Assembly (NCBI GenBank): GCA_025201345.1
Contig: JAIXMG010000003.1
Span: forward strand, 310,001-374,000
Direction of reading: 5' to 3'
DNA length: 64,000 bases
Source: Thamnidium elegans
Lineage: Eukaryota > Mucoromycota > Mucoromycetes > Mucorales > Mucoraceae
The translations under genes were made by a program, and so were the position numbers. Below the pieces are notes generated by a model. The model was not told the origin of the DNA. It did not search any database and saw only the letters and a program-made list of their open reading frames with translations. Shown here in pieces: positions 20,362-34,266 of this stretch (positions are counted from its first letter, which is position 1; every line of letters starts with the position of its first letter).

Positions 20362-23300
20362 TTAAGATAAAATAGTTTTAGCTAAAAGTTCATTCCTAAA
20401 ACAAGGAAAGAAAATGTTTAGTCAACGAGGATTTTTGTCATTGCTAATATACGTACTTGTTTAACTTGACAACTATATCTGCAGGTATCTCGAACTTAAT
20501 AGAACTAACAAATGGTAATATAGCAGAAGCTTCACTCTTGATCTTTATAATATTCTAAAAACATATGTAAAGTTAGATTAAGCATTTTTTTTAGCGTGTA
20601 TTATTATTACTGCTTGATAAATTGTATGAAGATTAGCATTGTATACTGAATACTTCTGCCAAAGTTTATGGTAGGATTCCATAATAATCACCAGGATTCC
20701 AGAAATATGTTTACGAATGATATACTCTGTATGGTTATCAAACCGTATAGCGGCTGACTGGATGTTAGAATAATTGGTGCTGTCAGGAAGTATATATGTA
20801 GACTTGATAATCTACATCCATTATTTTTGAAAAAGTGATAAGTAAACATGTCTTTTTAATATAAATACATATATTTACCTCAACCGTCTGCTCATAGTTC
20901 CCTTGTTCGTATTGAAGGGACGCTTGCAAAAACTTGAGTAAAGTCTTGTGTGTATGCAGTATATTTTCATCACAATCGATATGTACATTACTTTCATAAT
21001 TTCTTAAAACAGTATTAGAAAATGTAATCAAGCTTTCATTCGTACGTCGTTGTTTAAGTAACACATGTTCTTTTGAACCCCCAACAGGCCTATCCAAAGC
21101 AGAATCAATTTCTGTGTTTAACACCTTTAATGCGTCCGTGTATTCTCCACATAATTCATAAACACTGATAGCGTCCTCGTATTTTCCGGCATGCTGGAAT
21201 TTTTGTGCAATGGGGTACAAGATTGCTTTTTTGTACGTTTCATTGTTGTATCTATCAATAGCAATAAGTGGCTTATACTGTTCAATCGATCCCGGTTGCA
21301 CCGCGCCTTGTTTATTGTCGATATAACCGATCGTTTGTTTATACTCGCTACAACGTACAATATAGTTGATAATGTATTCGCGGCAAAGGATCGTCATATC
21401 TTCTGTTGGGTACAACGTAATAAGATACAAGTATTGTAAAGCATCATCAGATGCATCAGATACAAACAAACGCACAAATTGGCTGATAAGACGACTAAAG
21501 TTTAAGCGGACACTACCATCTACTTCAGTTACCACTTGGTTGTATAAATAATATTAGTATTATTCATTATATAAATTTTATGATCCCTTACATAACTCCA
21601 ATGAGTGATTAAGAGGCTCTTTAGGAATACAAAGTAGTCCGTAATAGCCAAGAGCGATACCAAAATGAACAGCTTCCAATCTAAACTTTTCTGATTTGTA
21701 CAAGTAATCAATAGCCTAACTCCCCAAAAAAAAAAAAAAGTTAGCGTACATCTCCCCTTTTTTTCTTTCTTTCTAATATATACCCTTTCAAACTGTAATG
21801 ATAATAAAAGTATTTTGAAATAAAACCAAGGATTTGTACCACTGGGATCGAAATAAGCGGGTCCAGCATTCGATATCTTGTTTTGAAAGTCTTTTAATCT
21901 GTAACTCTCGAAACTGTATCTTTCCAAATTCACGCTTTCACGAATCAACGTAAGTTCCAGCCATAAGTAATCCTCTGTTGTTTTAATGACGACAGGAATA
22001 TTCTTGCTTTTTAATTCACATCGACCAATAATCTTGTATAAAAGTATCTTGTAAGGATCGCTGGGAATGTTGCCGTAAACCATTCTTTGATATTCCTCTA
22101 AAATTTCTTTACGGTGGTCATCAGATACACTATAAAAAAAAATTAGATGCAAATACATGTATAAAATAAGAGTTTATACTTGCAGTTTTTCAGATGAAGA
22201 AAAGTATTCCTTCAAATAAGTAGGGAAGGCTACTGAGTCGTTAAAGAAAGCAGTATTTTCGGTCACAAAATTTAAGGCCAAGCCATAATGTCCACTACGG
22301 ATAAGTAAGTAAGTGTATAACCAAATAGGCATGTTCTTTTGAATCTCTAATGTTTCATCAATCCAAATCGAGTTCTTTGAAAATACTGAGGCCATAAAGG
22401 CTTGCATACGATGCTTCAGAGAAGGAGAACCACCCACCTTCGATTCGACTGCTTTCTTGTTTAACGTATCTTTAACAAACGACATAAACCTGTACTTTAT
22501 TTTTTTAGTCTGTAAATTACAATTTATATTCAAACCATACTTACTCATTTTCCAGCCATCCTTTGGACGACTCAATCAAACAACGGTTCTTTTTAACAAT
22601 AGCATCCGCACCGCCATACAAACTAGTATTAAACTGAGGCTGGTTTTCTCTTGATTCGTTTGTAAGACTGGATGCAATGTCCCACGAATCCAGCATGGAT
22701 CTTTCTTGAGTCTTATCACAAGCAGTAAATTGTGCCAAAGACTTGAATTTTTTAATAATAGGTATCTTTTCAGATAGCAAACGGCTCTTGTTAAGTTCGT
22801 TAATGACTGTAGAGAAACTAATCATTTGTTTCTTGAAGCTTTGTACTTGCTATATTTTCCCCAAAAATGTTTAGCAACATATATTTCCCAATCGCGCTTT
22901 TTTTTTTTTACCTGATCCTTTCCTTCTACTTTACGACCAAACTTTTTATCTTCTTGCTCATAATCCCAATCCTCTAACACCTTACGACGCGAGTCTCTCC
23001 AATTATGCTGTAAACTATTCTCTAAAAGTTCTAAAACATTCTCTCTTGCCTATCAAACCCCATATTATGAATACTTGAATACAAAAAAAAAAGGGGCACT
23101 GCACTTACGTTACGGTTAGTCTCGACCACAGTAGCTATAACAATCTCTTTTTGTACTTGTTTCAAATAAGACTATAATTACATGAGTAACTCTTTCATTC
23201 TTGTTTTTGAATTAAATATATAATACCTCGACATCATTTGTTGGAAGTTTTTCTAAAGGTTGGAAGGTAACTCGTGTATCAATTGTATCTAATGTTTCGC

Positions 23301-23363
23301 ATATTTCTTGTGTGTTTGCTCCACTCTGTGCTAAAAAGTAATGTCTGTAACAAGGTTTTAGTA

Positions 23364-23395
<32 letters not shown>

Positions 23396-23596
23396 ATATA
23401 AAAAAGAGAGAGAAAGAAAAAAAACTTACGCAGTGGCATTGAGCCCTTGATCTGTATTTAATCGTTTTTTTAATAATAAAGATTCAGACGCAATTTGACT
23501 TAATTCACGCTCCAACTGAGGACTTTCACTTTGAGTAGGTGAATCAACAAGCGTCTTTGACGATTGTAAAAGTTTTTCAAATAGTTTGGAAGACAT
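20362..23596 (-). CDS. Nucleoporin Nup93/Nic96, nuclear pore inner-ring scaffold
   Basis: Twelve exons on the complement: 23430..23596, 23227..23344, 23109..23171, 22912..23049, 22545..22849, 22184..22489, 21784..22129, 21592..21715, 20879..21534, 20611..20811, 20457..20554 and 20362..20395, giving 851 aa (family about 820). The N-terminal 100 residues are helical. The solenoid carries MPIWLYTYLLIRSGHYGLAL, DPYKILLYKIIGRCELK, EDYLWLELTLIRE, AIDYLYKSEKFRLEAVHFG and IALGYYGLL, all typical of Nup93/Nic96. The C-terminal SSIKFEIPADIVVKLNK matches the family end. Intron 22130..22183 has a GC donor (GCAAGT); using the nearby GT breaks the frame. The last exon is 34 nt. The protein anchors the Nup62/Nsp1 channel complex in nuclear pores. 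Confidence 0.93.
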
Positions 23597-24560
23597 TGTA
23601 TATTGAATACCGAAAAAGAGAGTGATTTTTTTTTTTTTTTTATCATTTTTCTTTTATCATTTTTCTTTTTAAAGTGGCGATGAATTTGACGTCGCGCGGT
23701 GTATTTTACACAAAAAGCTGTAGTAGCTTTATATTGCTTTATTCGATTTACTTTATCAACATGAAATAATTGACAAGAGTGATTGTTCTCAGGGCTTCAA
23801 AAACAGAGAAATATGCATGCTTCTGGAGGTAACGTATTGTCTTTGTCTCGCAGCTCGGTAACCGTATCGAGCTTCAAGGCCCAGGTTTGATTTCGACCGG
23901 TTTAAGCAAAAATACGAATATTTTTTTTTCATAAGTGTGGTAACTAGATGACCACATACTAAGCAAATAATGGGGATTACTCATGTTATTCAGAAGAAGA
24001 ACCTCAGCACATGTGAGTTCATAAGATAAGGGGATACTTTAAAAAACCAAGTAGTAACGTTCCATTTCATTGTTTAAAAGAGAAGGGGGGGGGGATATTT
24101 ACACGAAAATTCGAAAGGTCCGTAAAATTAGTTAGCCAGAATTTTGACTTGTCCAATTCACTACTGGAGTTTCTCTGGTATTGACAATAATTTTGGTCAA
24201 GTAGTAAATTCACGCGATTTGTAATTTTCAAGTGCTGTTAATGATCATCCAACCATGCTTTTTTTTTATTGGTGGCACGAAATTTTCAAAAGGTGAAACT
24301 CTGTTAAACAGCATATGATATTGATAGGAGAAAGAAGTCGATCATGTTATGTATAAATACGGTAACAATCAAATGTAATAGGTTAATTTCAACGTTCAAA
24401 ATAATCAGAAAAACCTTACGTGATGTGTCACAGATAAAATTATCTTTTTATTATATATTATTATGATGAAGGGTATACAATATGTACAAATATATGATTT
24501 ATCATTACACGCTATATATAATAAATAAAGACATGTATAAAAAAGAAAAAGTCTTTTTTT
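23597..24560. other. Intergenic between Nup93 and cyclin genes
   Basis: Contains a T run and repeated TTATCATTTTTC just upstream of the Nup93 start, a G run near 24086, and no coding frame of note. Confidence 0.4.
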
Positions 24561-25279
24561 TTACAGTAATAAATCTTGTCTATGTTTGACTAAATACTCT
24601 TGTACTTCGATCGGGTTGACAAAGCATTCAAATTTGATTAAATTTAAAAAGGATAATTCTAATTGATTAATTTGTTCAAGTGTATAAAATCTAGTGCAAA
24701 TATTTGCCATTCTTGCATTATTTAACCAAACGGGTAATTCGTCTTCTGCTAGTAATTTAGAATCATGTTCGTCATCCGTAACTCTTTGGCTTTCACCCCA
24801 ACATGTGCCGTGTAAATATTTAGATGCCACTAACAGAGAAGCCACAAATATACGATGAATAGTATCTAGTATATAAATTAATATTTTTTTGTAAAATATA
24901 CATAACAATAATAATAATAATAATAATACCTTGATCACCAATTGCGTTTTTTGGAAGTGCAGCTTTACATCTTTCTATATAAATAAGTGCAACAACCGCA
25001 ATGTGACATGATATACGAGCTTGTGATGTGATTTTCAAGATGAAATAAACTAATTCTGGTGTTGTTCTTTTAGAGCCACTAGGTAAAGGTCGAGTTCGAA
25101 TAAAATCACATAATTTAAAAGCGAAAAAGTCTGGTTTTTTAAGAAATAATTTCAAAATGCATATATTTAATTTATTACCTGTTAAAACTGTAGGTAAAGG
25201 GCGGTAATCATTACTAAAACATTCTTTTTTTTCATCAACTATTGGGTTTTTTATAATCATATTAATATTCCGTTGTATT

Positions 25280-25315
<36 letters not shown>

Positions 25316-25320
25316 ATCAT
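24561..25320 (-). CDS. PHO80/PCL-type cyclin
   Basis: Exons on the complement are 25179..25320, 24930..25130 and 24561..24865, giving 215 aa. The cyclin box starts FFAFKLCDFIRTRPLPSGSK and runs through ARISCHIAVVALIYIERC, TIHRIFVASLLVASKYLHG and QLELSFLNLIKFECFV. That order is diagnostic of Pho80-like cyclins, which activate Pho85/CDK5-type kinases in phosphate sensing and cell-cycle control. The first ATG is followed by twelve Thr codons from an ACT microsatellite; a second ATG at codon 21 (MIIKNPIVDEKKE) could be the true start. The second intron begins GTATTATTATT, a simple repeat that runs to the splice site. Cyclin assignment is secure; the exact PCL subtype is not. Confidence 0.86.
25281..25314 (-). 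repeat. ACT trinucleotide microsatellite in the cyclin 5' coding end
   Basis: About eleven TAG/ACT units encode a poly-Thr run directly after the first ATG. Length changes would alter the N terminus without frameshift. Confidence 0.85.
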
Positions 25321-26357
25321 AGTTTTAAAAGAAAAAGAAAGAAAATAAAATAAAAATAAAAACTCCTATTTTTATTGTATAAAAAATGAATAAGGAAATC
25401 CTTGTGCAAATATCAAATTAATAATATGAACCAATAGATATCAAAAATAAGCAGCTGATAACTCCCCCTTTTTTTTAAAAGGTTTTACAAGACTTATTTA
25501 AACGGTAATCTAGCCATGATTCCGTTCTTATATCTGACTCTTAATACAGATCCTTTAATAATCTTTCCGTTACTTTTATAAAATAGGCTTGTATTATTAT
25601 ACTAATCGTTTCACCATTTCAAACCTAAAATTAGTTTATTATTGTGAGAGAAAAAAATCTAATCATATTGTATAGCGTCACACCTTACATATATATAAAA
25701 AATAAAATACTTAACACTTGTTATATACAGTATCTCAAGAAAAAAGTACAATGTCCGATTATAACCAATTAAAAAAATGTAGAGTCTGAGCGTAGCGAGG
25801 TACCAATAGGAGACTGATTTATAGACGAAATAGCGTGCTTACATTGAGAACCAAACAAAACACAGTTTTGACATTTGGTGCCTAGAAAGTACCTGATACT
25901 TTAAATCAGCAAATATTATTTTATTAATTGCCTAGTACTTTAGTGAAACCTTAAAATGCATAAAGCATGTATAAACAATAAGGTTCCCATCTAAAAACCA
26001 AAAACGATTGACTGTATTGACTCCAGACCTTTTTTGACGACGAAAAAAAAGGGTACACGTCCCGATCACCTGTATTAGAATGTCCTTCCGTTGTACAAAC
26101 CAAAACGCTCTAGTTCCCGTTGTCGGTATATAATTGAACGGGTACACATCTTATAGTTATTGAGTCAATATAAAGATTATTAACAGCGGCTTTCTTAAGA
26201 TTATGCAAATAACCAGTTTTTTTTAGTAGTAGACCAAAATATTATTTTTATTATTATTTACAAAAAGTGGATGATGAAGGGTTGTTGTTGTTGTTATTAG
26301 TTGATATGGAATTAGAACAAATTGAATAACAATTTAAATTTATTATAAATGGATTTT
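25321..26357. other. Intergenic between cyclin and eL8 genes
   Basis: No supportable coding region. A 71-codon minus frame (25932-26147) lacks any family feature. The right end is the eL8 3' flank. Confidence 0.45.
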
Positions 26358-27542
26358 TTACTGACGAGCAGCAATTTCCTTGGCTTCGATAGCAGCACGC
26401 TTGGCCATCTTGGCGTTAGACTTGGGTCCCATAATACCACCACCCCAGTGACGACGGACATCTTCCCACTTCTCGGTGAAGTTGGTGTTGACAGCAGAGA
26501 CAATAGTAGCAAGTTCAGACTTATCAGCTTCAGCAACTTCAGTCAAGACAAGAGCAGTAGCAGTCTTCTTGTGGACGAGAGTACCGAGTCTAGCCTTACC
26601 CTTAACAATACAGTAAGGGATACCCATCTTACGACAGAGAGCAGGAAGCCAGAGAACTAACTCAATAGGATCAACATCATCAGCAATAACAACCAACTTG
26701 GCCTTCTTAGCTTCAATAAGAGCAGTGATATGGTTAATACCGTACTTGATAACAACAGGCTTATCAGTCTTGGTAACTTCCTTCTTCTCAGTCTTAGCAA
26801 TAGCAGCAGCACGGAGACGATCACGCTTCTCAGCCTTGGACTCGGGTCTGTACTTGTGCATCAACTTGAAGACTTGAGTAGCAGTATTCTTGTCCAAAAC
26901 ATGAGTGAATTGGTTAAGAGCAGGAGGGACCTTAAGACGTTGGTAGATAATCTTCTTTTGACGTTGAAGTTTAACATATTGAGGCCACTTGACGAAACGA
27001 GAGACATCACGCTTGGGTTGAACGTCTTGACCAACACCAAAGTTCTTGGGGGACTTTTCAATTAAAGGGTTAACGGCAGCGGCCTTGGAGGCTTGCTTTC
27101 CCTTAACGGGATAAGGAGCAGGAGCAACCTTCTTTCCGGCAGACTTTTTAGTAGTAGGAGGCTGTCATGGAGTGATAAGGGTTCGATCAGATTCAAATTT
27201 TTTTTTAAGAAAATTCACAATTCTGATAAAACTACACTCTAACAAGTTGGATTTTTCCGAAGAAAAAGAGACACAACTCAGCCAGATAATTCATATTGTA
27301 AATACAAAAAGATGAAATATGTATATATCAAATCCCATTTTTTTTTTTTTTAAAAAGAAAAAAAAAAAAAAAAAAAGTTATATAAGCCCCTCAGAACGTA
27401 ATAATTAAAAAAAAAAAATGCTATTGTTGGATATCTTGTTACGGATACAACCATCAATACAAATGGGAAAGTATTATAATATAACATCTATTGTAGATAC
27501 AAGTGAAGTTTTGATCAACATAAATAAAAAATAACTTACCAT
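26358..27542 (-). CDS. RPL8: Large-subunit ribosomal protein eL8 (L7a/L8)
   Basis: Exon 1 on the complement is only the ATG (27540..27542); the donor GTAAGT follows at once. Exon 2 is 26358..27161, giving 268 aa (family about 255-266). The protein reads [47 protein letters not shown], then [18 protein letters not shown]. The L7Ae/L30e fold carries [38 protein letters not shown] and [14 protein letters not shown]. It binds 28S rRNA in the 60S subunit. Codon use is strongly biased towards one codon per residue, as expected for a highly expressed gene, and long antisense ORFs result from that bias. The 377-bp intron is the longest in the window and lies in the usual place for ribosomal-protein genes. 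Confidence 0.97.
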
Positions 27543-27637
27543 TTAGACGGATGGATGGATGTAAAAATAAAGAAAGAAACAGATGCAAATTTTATAATGT
27601 AAAAATTTAATTTATAGTCATTTTTTTTTTAAAACGC

Positions 27638-29650
<2,013 letters not shown>

Positions 29651-30141
29651 ATTACAAAATATATAATTTGAATAAATCTTTTTTTTTCGCTGTCTTTTTA
29701 TACACATAGAAAATAAATGTTTTACTATATCCCCTTTTTTAAGGTACAAAGACAGGGAGAGTAGGGAATGTTTGCCACTTTTTGTTGACAACGTATTTTT
29801 TATTATTATTATCGTTGCTAGCATGATGTGGCTTGTCGTTTATATACGTGTGTTTGTGTTTGTGTGTATTAGAACCATTTTTTTTTTTTTTTTTTGATTA
29901 ATGGGGGAGCGGTTTTTTTTTCTTTCTTTTTTTCTTTTTCTACCCTTTTTTTTTTTTTTTTTTTTTTACACACACTTCAAAAGATCTCGACTAAAAAGAA
30001 ATAAATAACGAATACTTTCAAAAAAAAAAAAAAAAAATAATAATAAACTATTGACGCTTTTCCCTTTCAACCCCTTCTTTTTTTTTCGTTCTTTTTTTTT
30101 TTTTTTTTTTTTTTTTATACATATTAAAAAAAAAAAAAGCA
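29651..30141. promoter_or_regulatory. Divergent intergenic region (GH47 mannosidase / sugar transporter)
   Basis: The 491 bp between two divergent start codons must hold both promoters. It is dominated by long T and A runs (29879-29895, 29947-29966, 30019-30035, 30094-30115). No specific binding site can be named. Confidence 0.5.
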
Positions 30142-32589
30142 ATGGGCTTCACTATTTCACCAAATACTCGAGTTTATTTTTATTGCTGGTAATGTTGGTA
30201 TATATTTTAAACATTAAAGAAAAAGGTTCTTACTTCTTTTTCTGTAGCTTTTTAGCTTTAGGCGGTTTATTAGTAAGGAAAAAAGAGAGAAAATAAAGAA
30301 GAGAGTACCATATTAATTATTTATCACAACCCCCTCCCACTTTCCTTTTAATAGTATGGGTAACAGAAAAAAAAAAAAAAAAAAAAAAAAAAACTTTTTT
30401 TTTTTTTTATTCTTAAAACTTTCTTCTAGTTATAATTTTGGTGTATTAACAGGTTTACTATTAATGCCATCATTTCAAACTGATATGAACATAGTCGACG
30501 ATGTAACCAACAGCGCGTTAATCAGTGCACTTATGGCGGGCGCAATCTTTGGAGCTATTGTGAGTGGACCATTAGCAGATAGTATTGGTCGAAAGGCATT
30601 AATGGCCTTGGGCACGATTATTTTTATTTTTGGAAATATACTTCAAGTTGGAGCCGAGAACATTAATACAATGTATGGTGGAAGAGGTGTAACTGGTGTT
30701 AGTCTAGGGTAATTTTTTTATTATTGTTTACTATATATCTTCTTACCATTCTAAAAACAGAATTCTATCTATGGTTGTACCACTTTGTAAAGTATTTTCT
30801 TTAACTTCTTTTTTAGCACCTGACCTTGTATATACATATATATATATATATATATACTAAGAAATTTAGATAGATCAATCCGAAATTGCACCAAAAAAAA
30901 TTCGTGGAAGATTAATGTCCATTCAACAATTTGCAATTGCTTTAGGTACTTGTATTTCTTATTGGGTTGATTATGCATTTGTCAATGTACCTGGATCAAC
31001 AGGCTGGCGGTAAGTAATCTAGTATGACACACACACACACAATATATATATATTTACATTTGCAAATAGTTTAGCATTAGGTCTTCAATTAATACCCGCA
31101 TTATTTTGTCTGGTTGGACTACTATTATTTATTCCACAAAGTCCTCGTCACTCAATTGATAAAAATCGTATGACTGAAGCACTGGAGACACTATCCATGA
31201 TCCGCGGAGACGGAACCAAGACTCATAACGATGTATTAATGGAATTTGCAGAAATGAAACAAAATATTTCATTTGAGCATAAAATGTATAAAGATCACAA
31301 GTATAAGCGCATTTTCTTGGCTGGTGCAGAGAATAACAGAAGACGTCTATTTTTGGGTATGTCTGTGCAAATATTTCAACAATTGACAGGTGTAATTGCA
31401 TTACTGTAAGTCTAGTTCTTATACACACGACTCTTATTTTAATAATAATTATTATTTATTTAGGGTATTTGCCCCTCAAATATTTCAAGCAACTGGCTTA
31501 AAAGGAAGGGATGCTGCATTATTTGGTACATAAAAATAATTGGGTTTTTTTAAATTCTAATTACTAAACTTAAACTTTATAAACTTCTTTAATTTATTTA
31601 GCAAATGGATTAAGTGGAACCATCAATTTACTTGCAACCATTCCTGCCATGATATTAGTAAATATATTAAACTCTCCCTTATCCACTTTTAAATATTTTT
31701 TATTAACCTTTAATATATTAGATTGATAAATGGGGTCGAAGACCACAAATGATTATTGGTGCCATTCTCTGTAGTATATGTATATGTGTATTAGCCGTAC
31801 TATCTGCTGTTCATGGCTTCGCATATAATTCATCCACATCCGTTCTTCAAAAGGAGATGCCATCCGCCAACACAGGTAAAAGTGGAAACCCTCTTTTTTT
31901 AATCTTTGATGCCAATGAACCTACAATTGCATTTTTAATTGTCATGTATATTAGTGTGGCAGTTTATTCATGTACTTGGGGCCCATTAGGCTGGGTATAT
32001 CCTGCCGAACTCTATTCACAAGGTGTAAGAGCGAAAGCACTCGGTATCTCCACTGCGTCCAATTGGCTATTTACATATGCCGTACTTCAATTGACTCCTA
32101 TCATGTTGCAGCGTATCCATTGGAGAACATATGTTTTGTTCAGTGTCATGTGTTTTATTATTGCCGTCATTGTTTATTGGTACTATCCCGAGACCAACGT
32201 AAGTTATTACTAGTATTTTTTTTTTTTTTTTTTTTAAATGCAAACCTTTTTTTTTAGGGTAAATCACTTGAAGAAGTAGACCTTATTTTTAGTTGTCGAT
32301 TTAATTATTACGATGTAGACGTTCATCATCCGCAAACAGCAGCAGCGGCACTATTACAAATGGAAAAAGTTCAACAGATGAATAAAACTCATTACCGGTT
32401 TCCATTTACACCTGAACGCACTTTATCAGTGAACAGACATCATGGTCGAAGATCTTTTTTACCGCATCATAATTTTGTAGCTATTGCTCAACCACTTCAT
32501 AATGCAAATAATAATACTACTACTACCAATGCTACTACTACTACTACTATTACTACTACTGCTACTATTACTACTAATAATAATTATTA

Positions 32590-32590
<1 letters not shown>
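30142..32590 (+). CDS. MFS sugar-porter-family transporter (hexose transporter type)
   Basis: Eleven exons: 30142..30188, 30248..30272, 30355..30359, 30430..30708, 30761..30786, 30874..31009, 31070..31405, 31464..31525, 31602..31657, 31722..32198 and 32258..32590, giving 593 aa. Sugar-porter signatures are all present: ALGGLLYGYNFGVLTG in TM1, GPLADSIGRK, SEIAPKKIRGRLMSIQQ, PQSPRH, GMSVQIFQQLTGV, IDKWGRRPQM, GPLGWVYPAELYSQGVRAKA and PETNGKSLEEVD. Twelve TM segments are expected at the plasma membrane. A 5-nt micro-exon (TATGG) is the only way found to keep frame and restore LLYGYNFG. The C-terminal cytosolic tail ends in a Thr/Ile/Asn run from an ACT microsatellite. The exact sugar cannot be told. 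Confidence 0.92.
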
Positions 32591-32630
<40 letters not shown>

Positions 32631-32943
32631 AATGATACCCCCACTCTTTTTTTTCTTGATAATAAAATTGTATATACATGTATATCGTATCTTTTGTATG
32701 ATCCATCAATTAAGTACACATTAAAAAATATCTATCAAACACTGTGAAATAAATAAAAATTTGTTTGCGCAAAAAGTCTTTACAGGTGATCAATCACATA
32801 ATTTATTGCATTATTCGTTAACAACAATGGTGTACGTGACTTAGTGATTATCGTAACAATTTGTTCTCATGATATCCTCATTTTATTTCTCTTCCTTTTT
32901 TTTCTCTTCCTCTTTCTCTCTCTTTTGTATATACATATTTGTT
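32591..32943. other. Intergenic between the sugar transporter and Yippee genes
   Basis: Has a TA/TG microsatellite at 32598-32630 and AT-rich sequence. The right end is the Yippee promoter side; no other feature. Confidence 0.4.
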
Positions 32944-33370
32944 ATGGATAAACGAAAACATAGAAACTATTTAGAATCGCAGTTATTATTTTCATGTAAC
33001 TCATGTCACTGTCATCTACTAGACCAAACATCCATTATATCTCGAAACTTTCAAGGCAGAGTGAGTATAATTACCCCCTCCTTTCTCCTACATCTCTTTT
33101 TTTAAAAAACGGAAATAAAATTAGAACGGTCCAGCGTATCTAGTAAATCATGTAACCAACATAACACTTGGCACTAAAGAAGAACGCATGTTACTTACGG
33201 GTATTCATACCGTAGCAGATATTGTCTGCGCGCAATGTCAAGTCAAGCTTGGTTGGAAGTACCTACGAGCATTAGAAGAACCACAAAAATATAAAGAAGG
33301 AAAATACATTGTAGAGAAATCAAAAGTTTCAAAGGATTTTACTAGTTGGGATCAATTTATTATTTACTAG
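32944..33370 (+). CDS. Yippee-family zinc-binding protein
   Basis: Exons are 32944..33060 and 33125..33370, giving 120 aa, the normal size for Yippee. The ATG at 32944 (MDKRKHRNYLE) was chosen over a longer in-frame hydrophobic extension from 32869, which does not fit the family. FSCNSCHCHLLD and ADIVCAQCQVKLGWKYLRA supply the two CxxC pairs that coordinate zinc, and HVTNITLG and ERMLLTGIHTV fill the characteristic middle. EEPQKYKEGKYIVEKSKV matches the conserved C-terminal block. Yippee/Mis18-fold proteins are small nuclear or substrate-recognition factors such as Moh1. Its last 11 bases overlap the end of the opposite-strand gene. Confidence 0.92.
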
Positions 33371-33448
33371 CTAACTCTGTCAAGAAATCTATTCCACTTG
33401 CCATTACACCAACATCTAGTAAAATAATTTCATTTCTTAAATATACTA

Positions 33449-33486
<38 letters not shown>

Positions 33487-34092
33487 CTGTTTTTGCGTAC
33501 CTTTTTCTTTTTGCTGTCCCCAAGCTGAAGGAACTCCATTATTAGTCTTGGTCCATGCATTGACTGGTTTATTACTTTCATACGTCTCTGGTCTCATCGA
33601 AGGGTCTAAGTTGGTATCATGATAAGCCGTCAATACATCCGAAAATCCTAACATTAAAAAACCATTTTAAAATCTCTTTTTTTTTTATTTTTTTTTTTTA
33701 CTCTGCTCAAAAACTTACGCATATTCAAAAACTCTACTATCTCTCCTCGATTAAATCCATTGGTTCCTAAAGCTTGTTGCTGTTGTTGAGAAGTTTGAGG
33801 TGAGGTTACTGCTGATAATATTGCTGCTCCTGCTGCTTGTGCTCTTTGATTATTTAACAGCGATTTAGTTGCATTTTCTTTTTTTCCTGCTATTATGTTT
33901 ATTTAATATTTTTTTTTGCTTTAAAAAAAAAATTATATTTCTATTTTTACCAGCTGAATTCTTTCTTTGTTGCTGCTTTGAATTGGTTTCTTTCTTTTCA
34001 CCAGACTTTTTAGGATGATTACCTATACATTTTTATTACATTTTTTTTTATATACATACATGTAAGTTGCTACTGTTTAAATTACCTGCCAT
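33360..34092 (-). CDS. Small uncharacterised conserved-looking fungal protein
   Basis: Five exons on the complement: 34086..34092, 33951..34022, 33719..33889, 33501..33647 and 33360..33445, giving 160 aa. Exon 1 is just ATG-GCA-G. The N-terminal 60 residues are Lys/Gln/Asn-rich and probably disordered (MAGNHPKKSGEKKE). A short ordered core follows: GFNRGEIVEFLNMRFSDVL, then NAWTKTNNGVPSAWGQQ and a C-terminal ASGIDFLTELASK. The core-plus-FL(T/A)ELAK tail reminds me of a small uncharacterised fungal family, but I cannot name it. The last acceptor must be the AATAG at 33446-33449; the AAG eleven bases on gives a stop. The CDS ends inside the 3' end of the Yippee CDS on the other strand. Confidence 0.7.
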
Positions 34093-34266
34093 GATGGAAA
34101 TAGAAAAAAAAAGAAAAACTATATAACGATGAAGAGAGCAGAAAAAAATAAAAAAAAAAGGGAAAGCGACAACTTTTTTTAAAATAAAATAAAAAAGTCT
34201 AGTCACAAGGAGAGTTCATGTACGCGTTTAAAGCAATATTTTATTCATTCATACACACTTTTTTTT

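Noticed and set aside
26349..27065. Long plus-strand ORFs antisense to eL8
   Set aside because: They are Ser/Leu/Thr-rich products of the strong codon bias of eL8.
32869..32943. Hydrophobic N-terminal extension of the Yippee protein
   Set aside because: Yippee proteins are about 120 aa without a signal sequence; the extension is T/C-rich leader.
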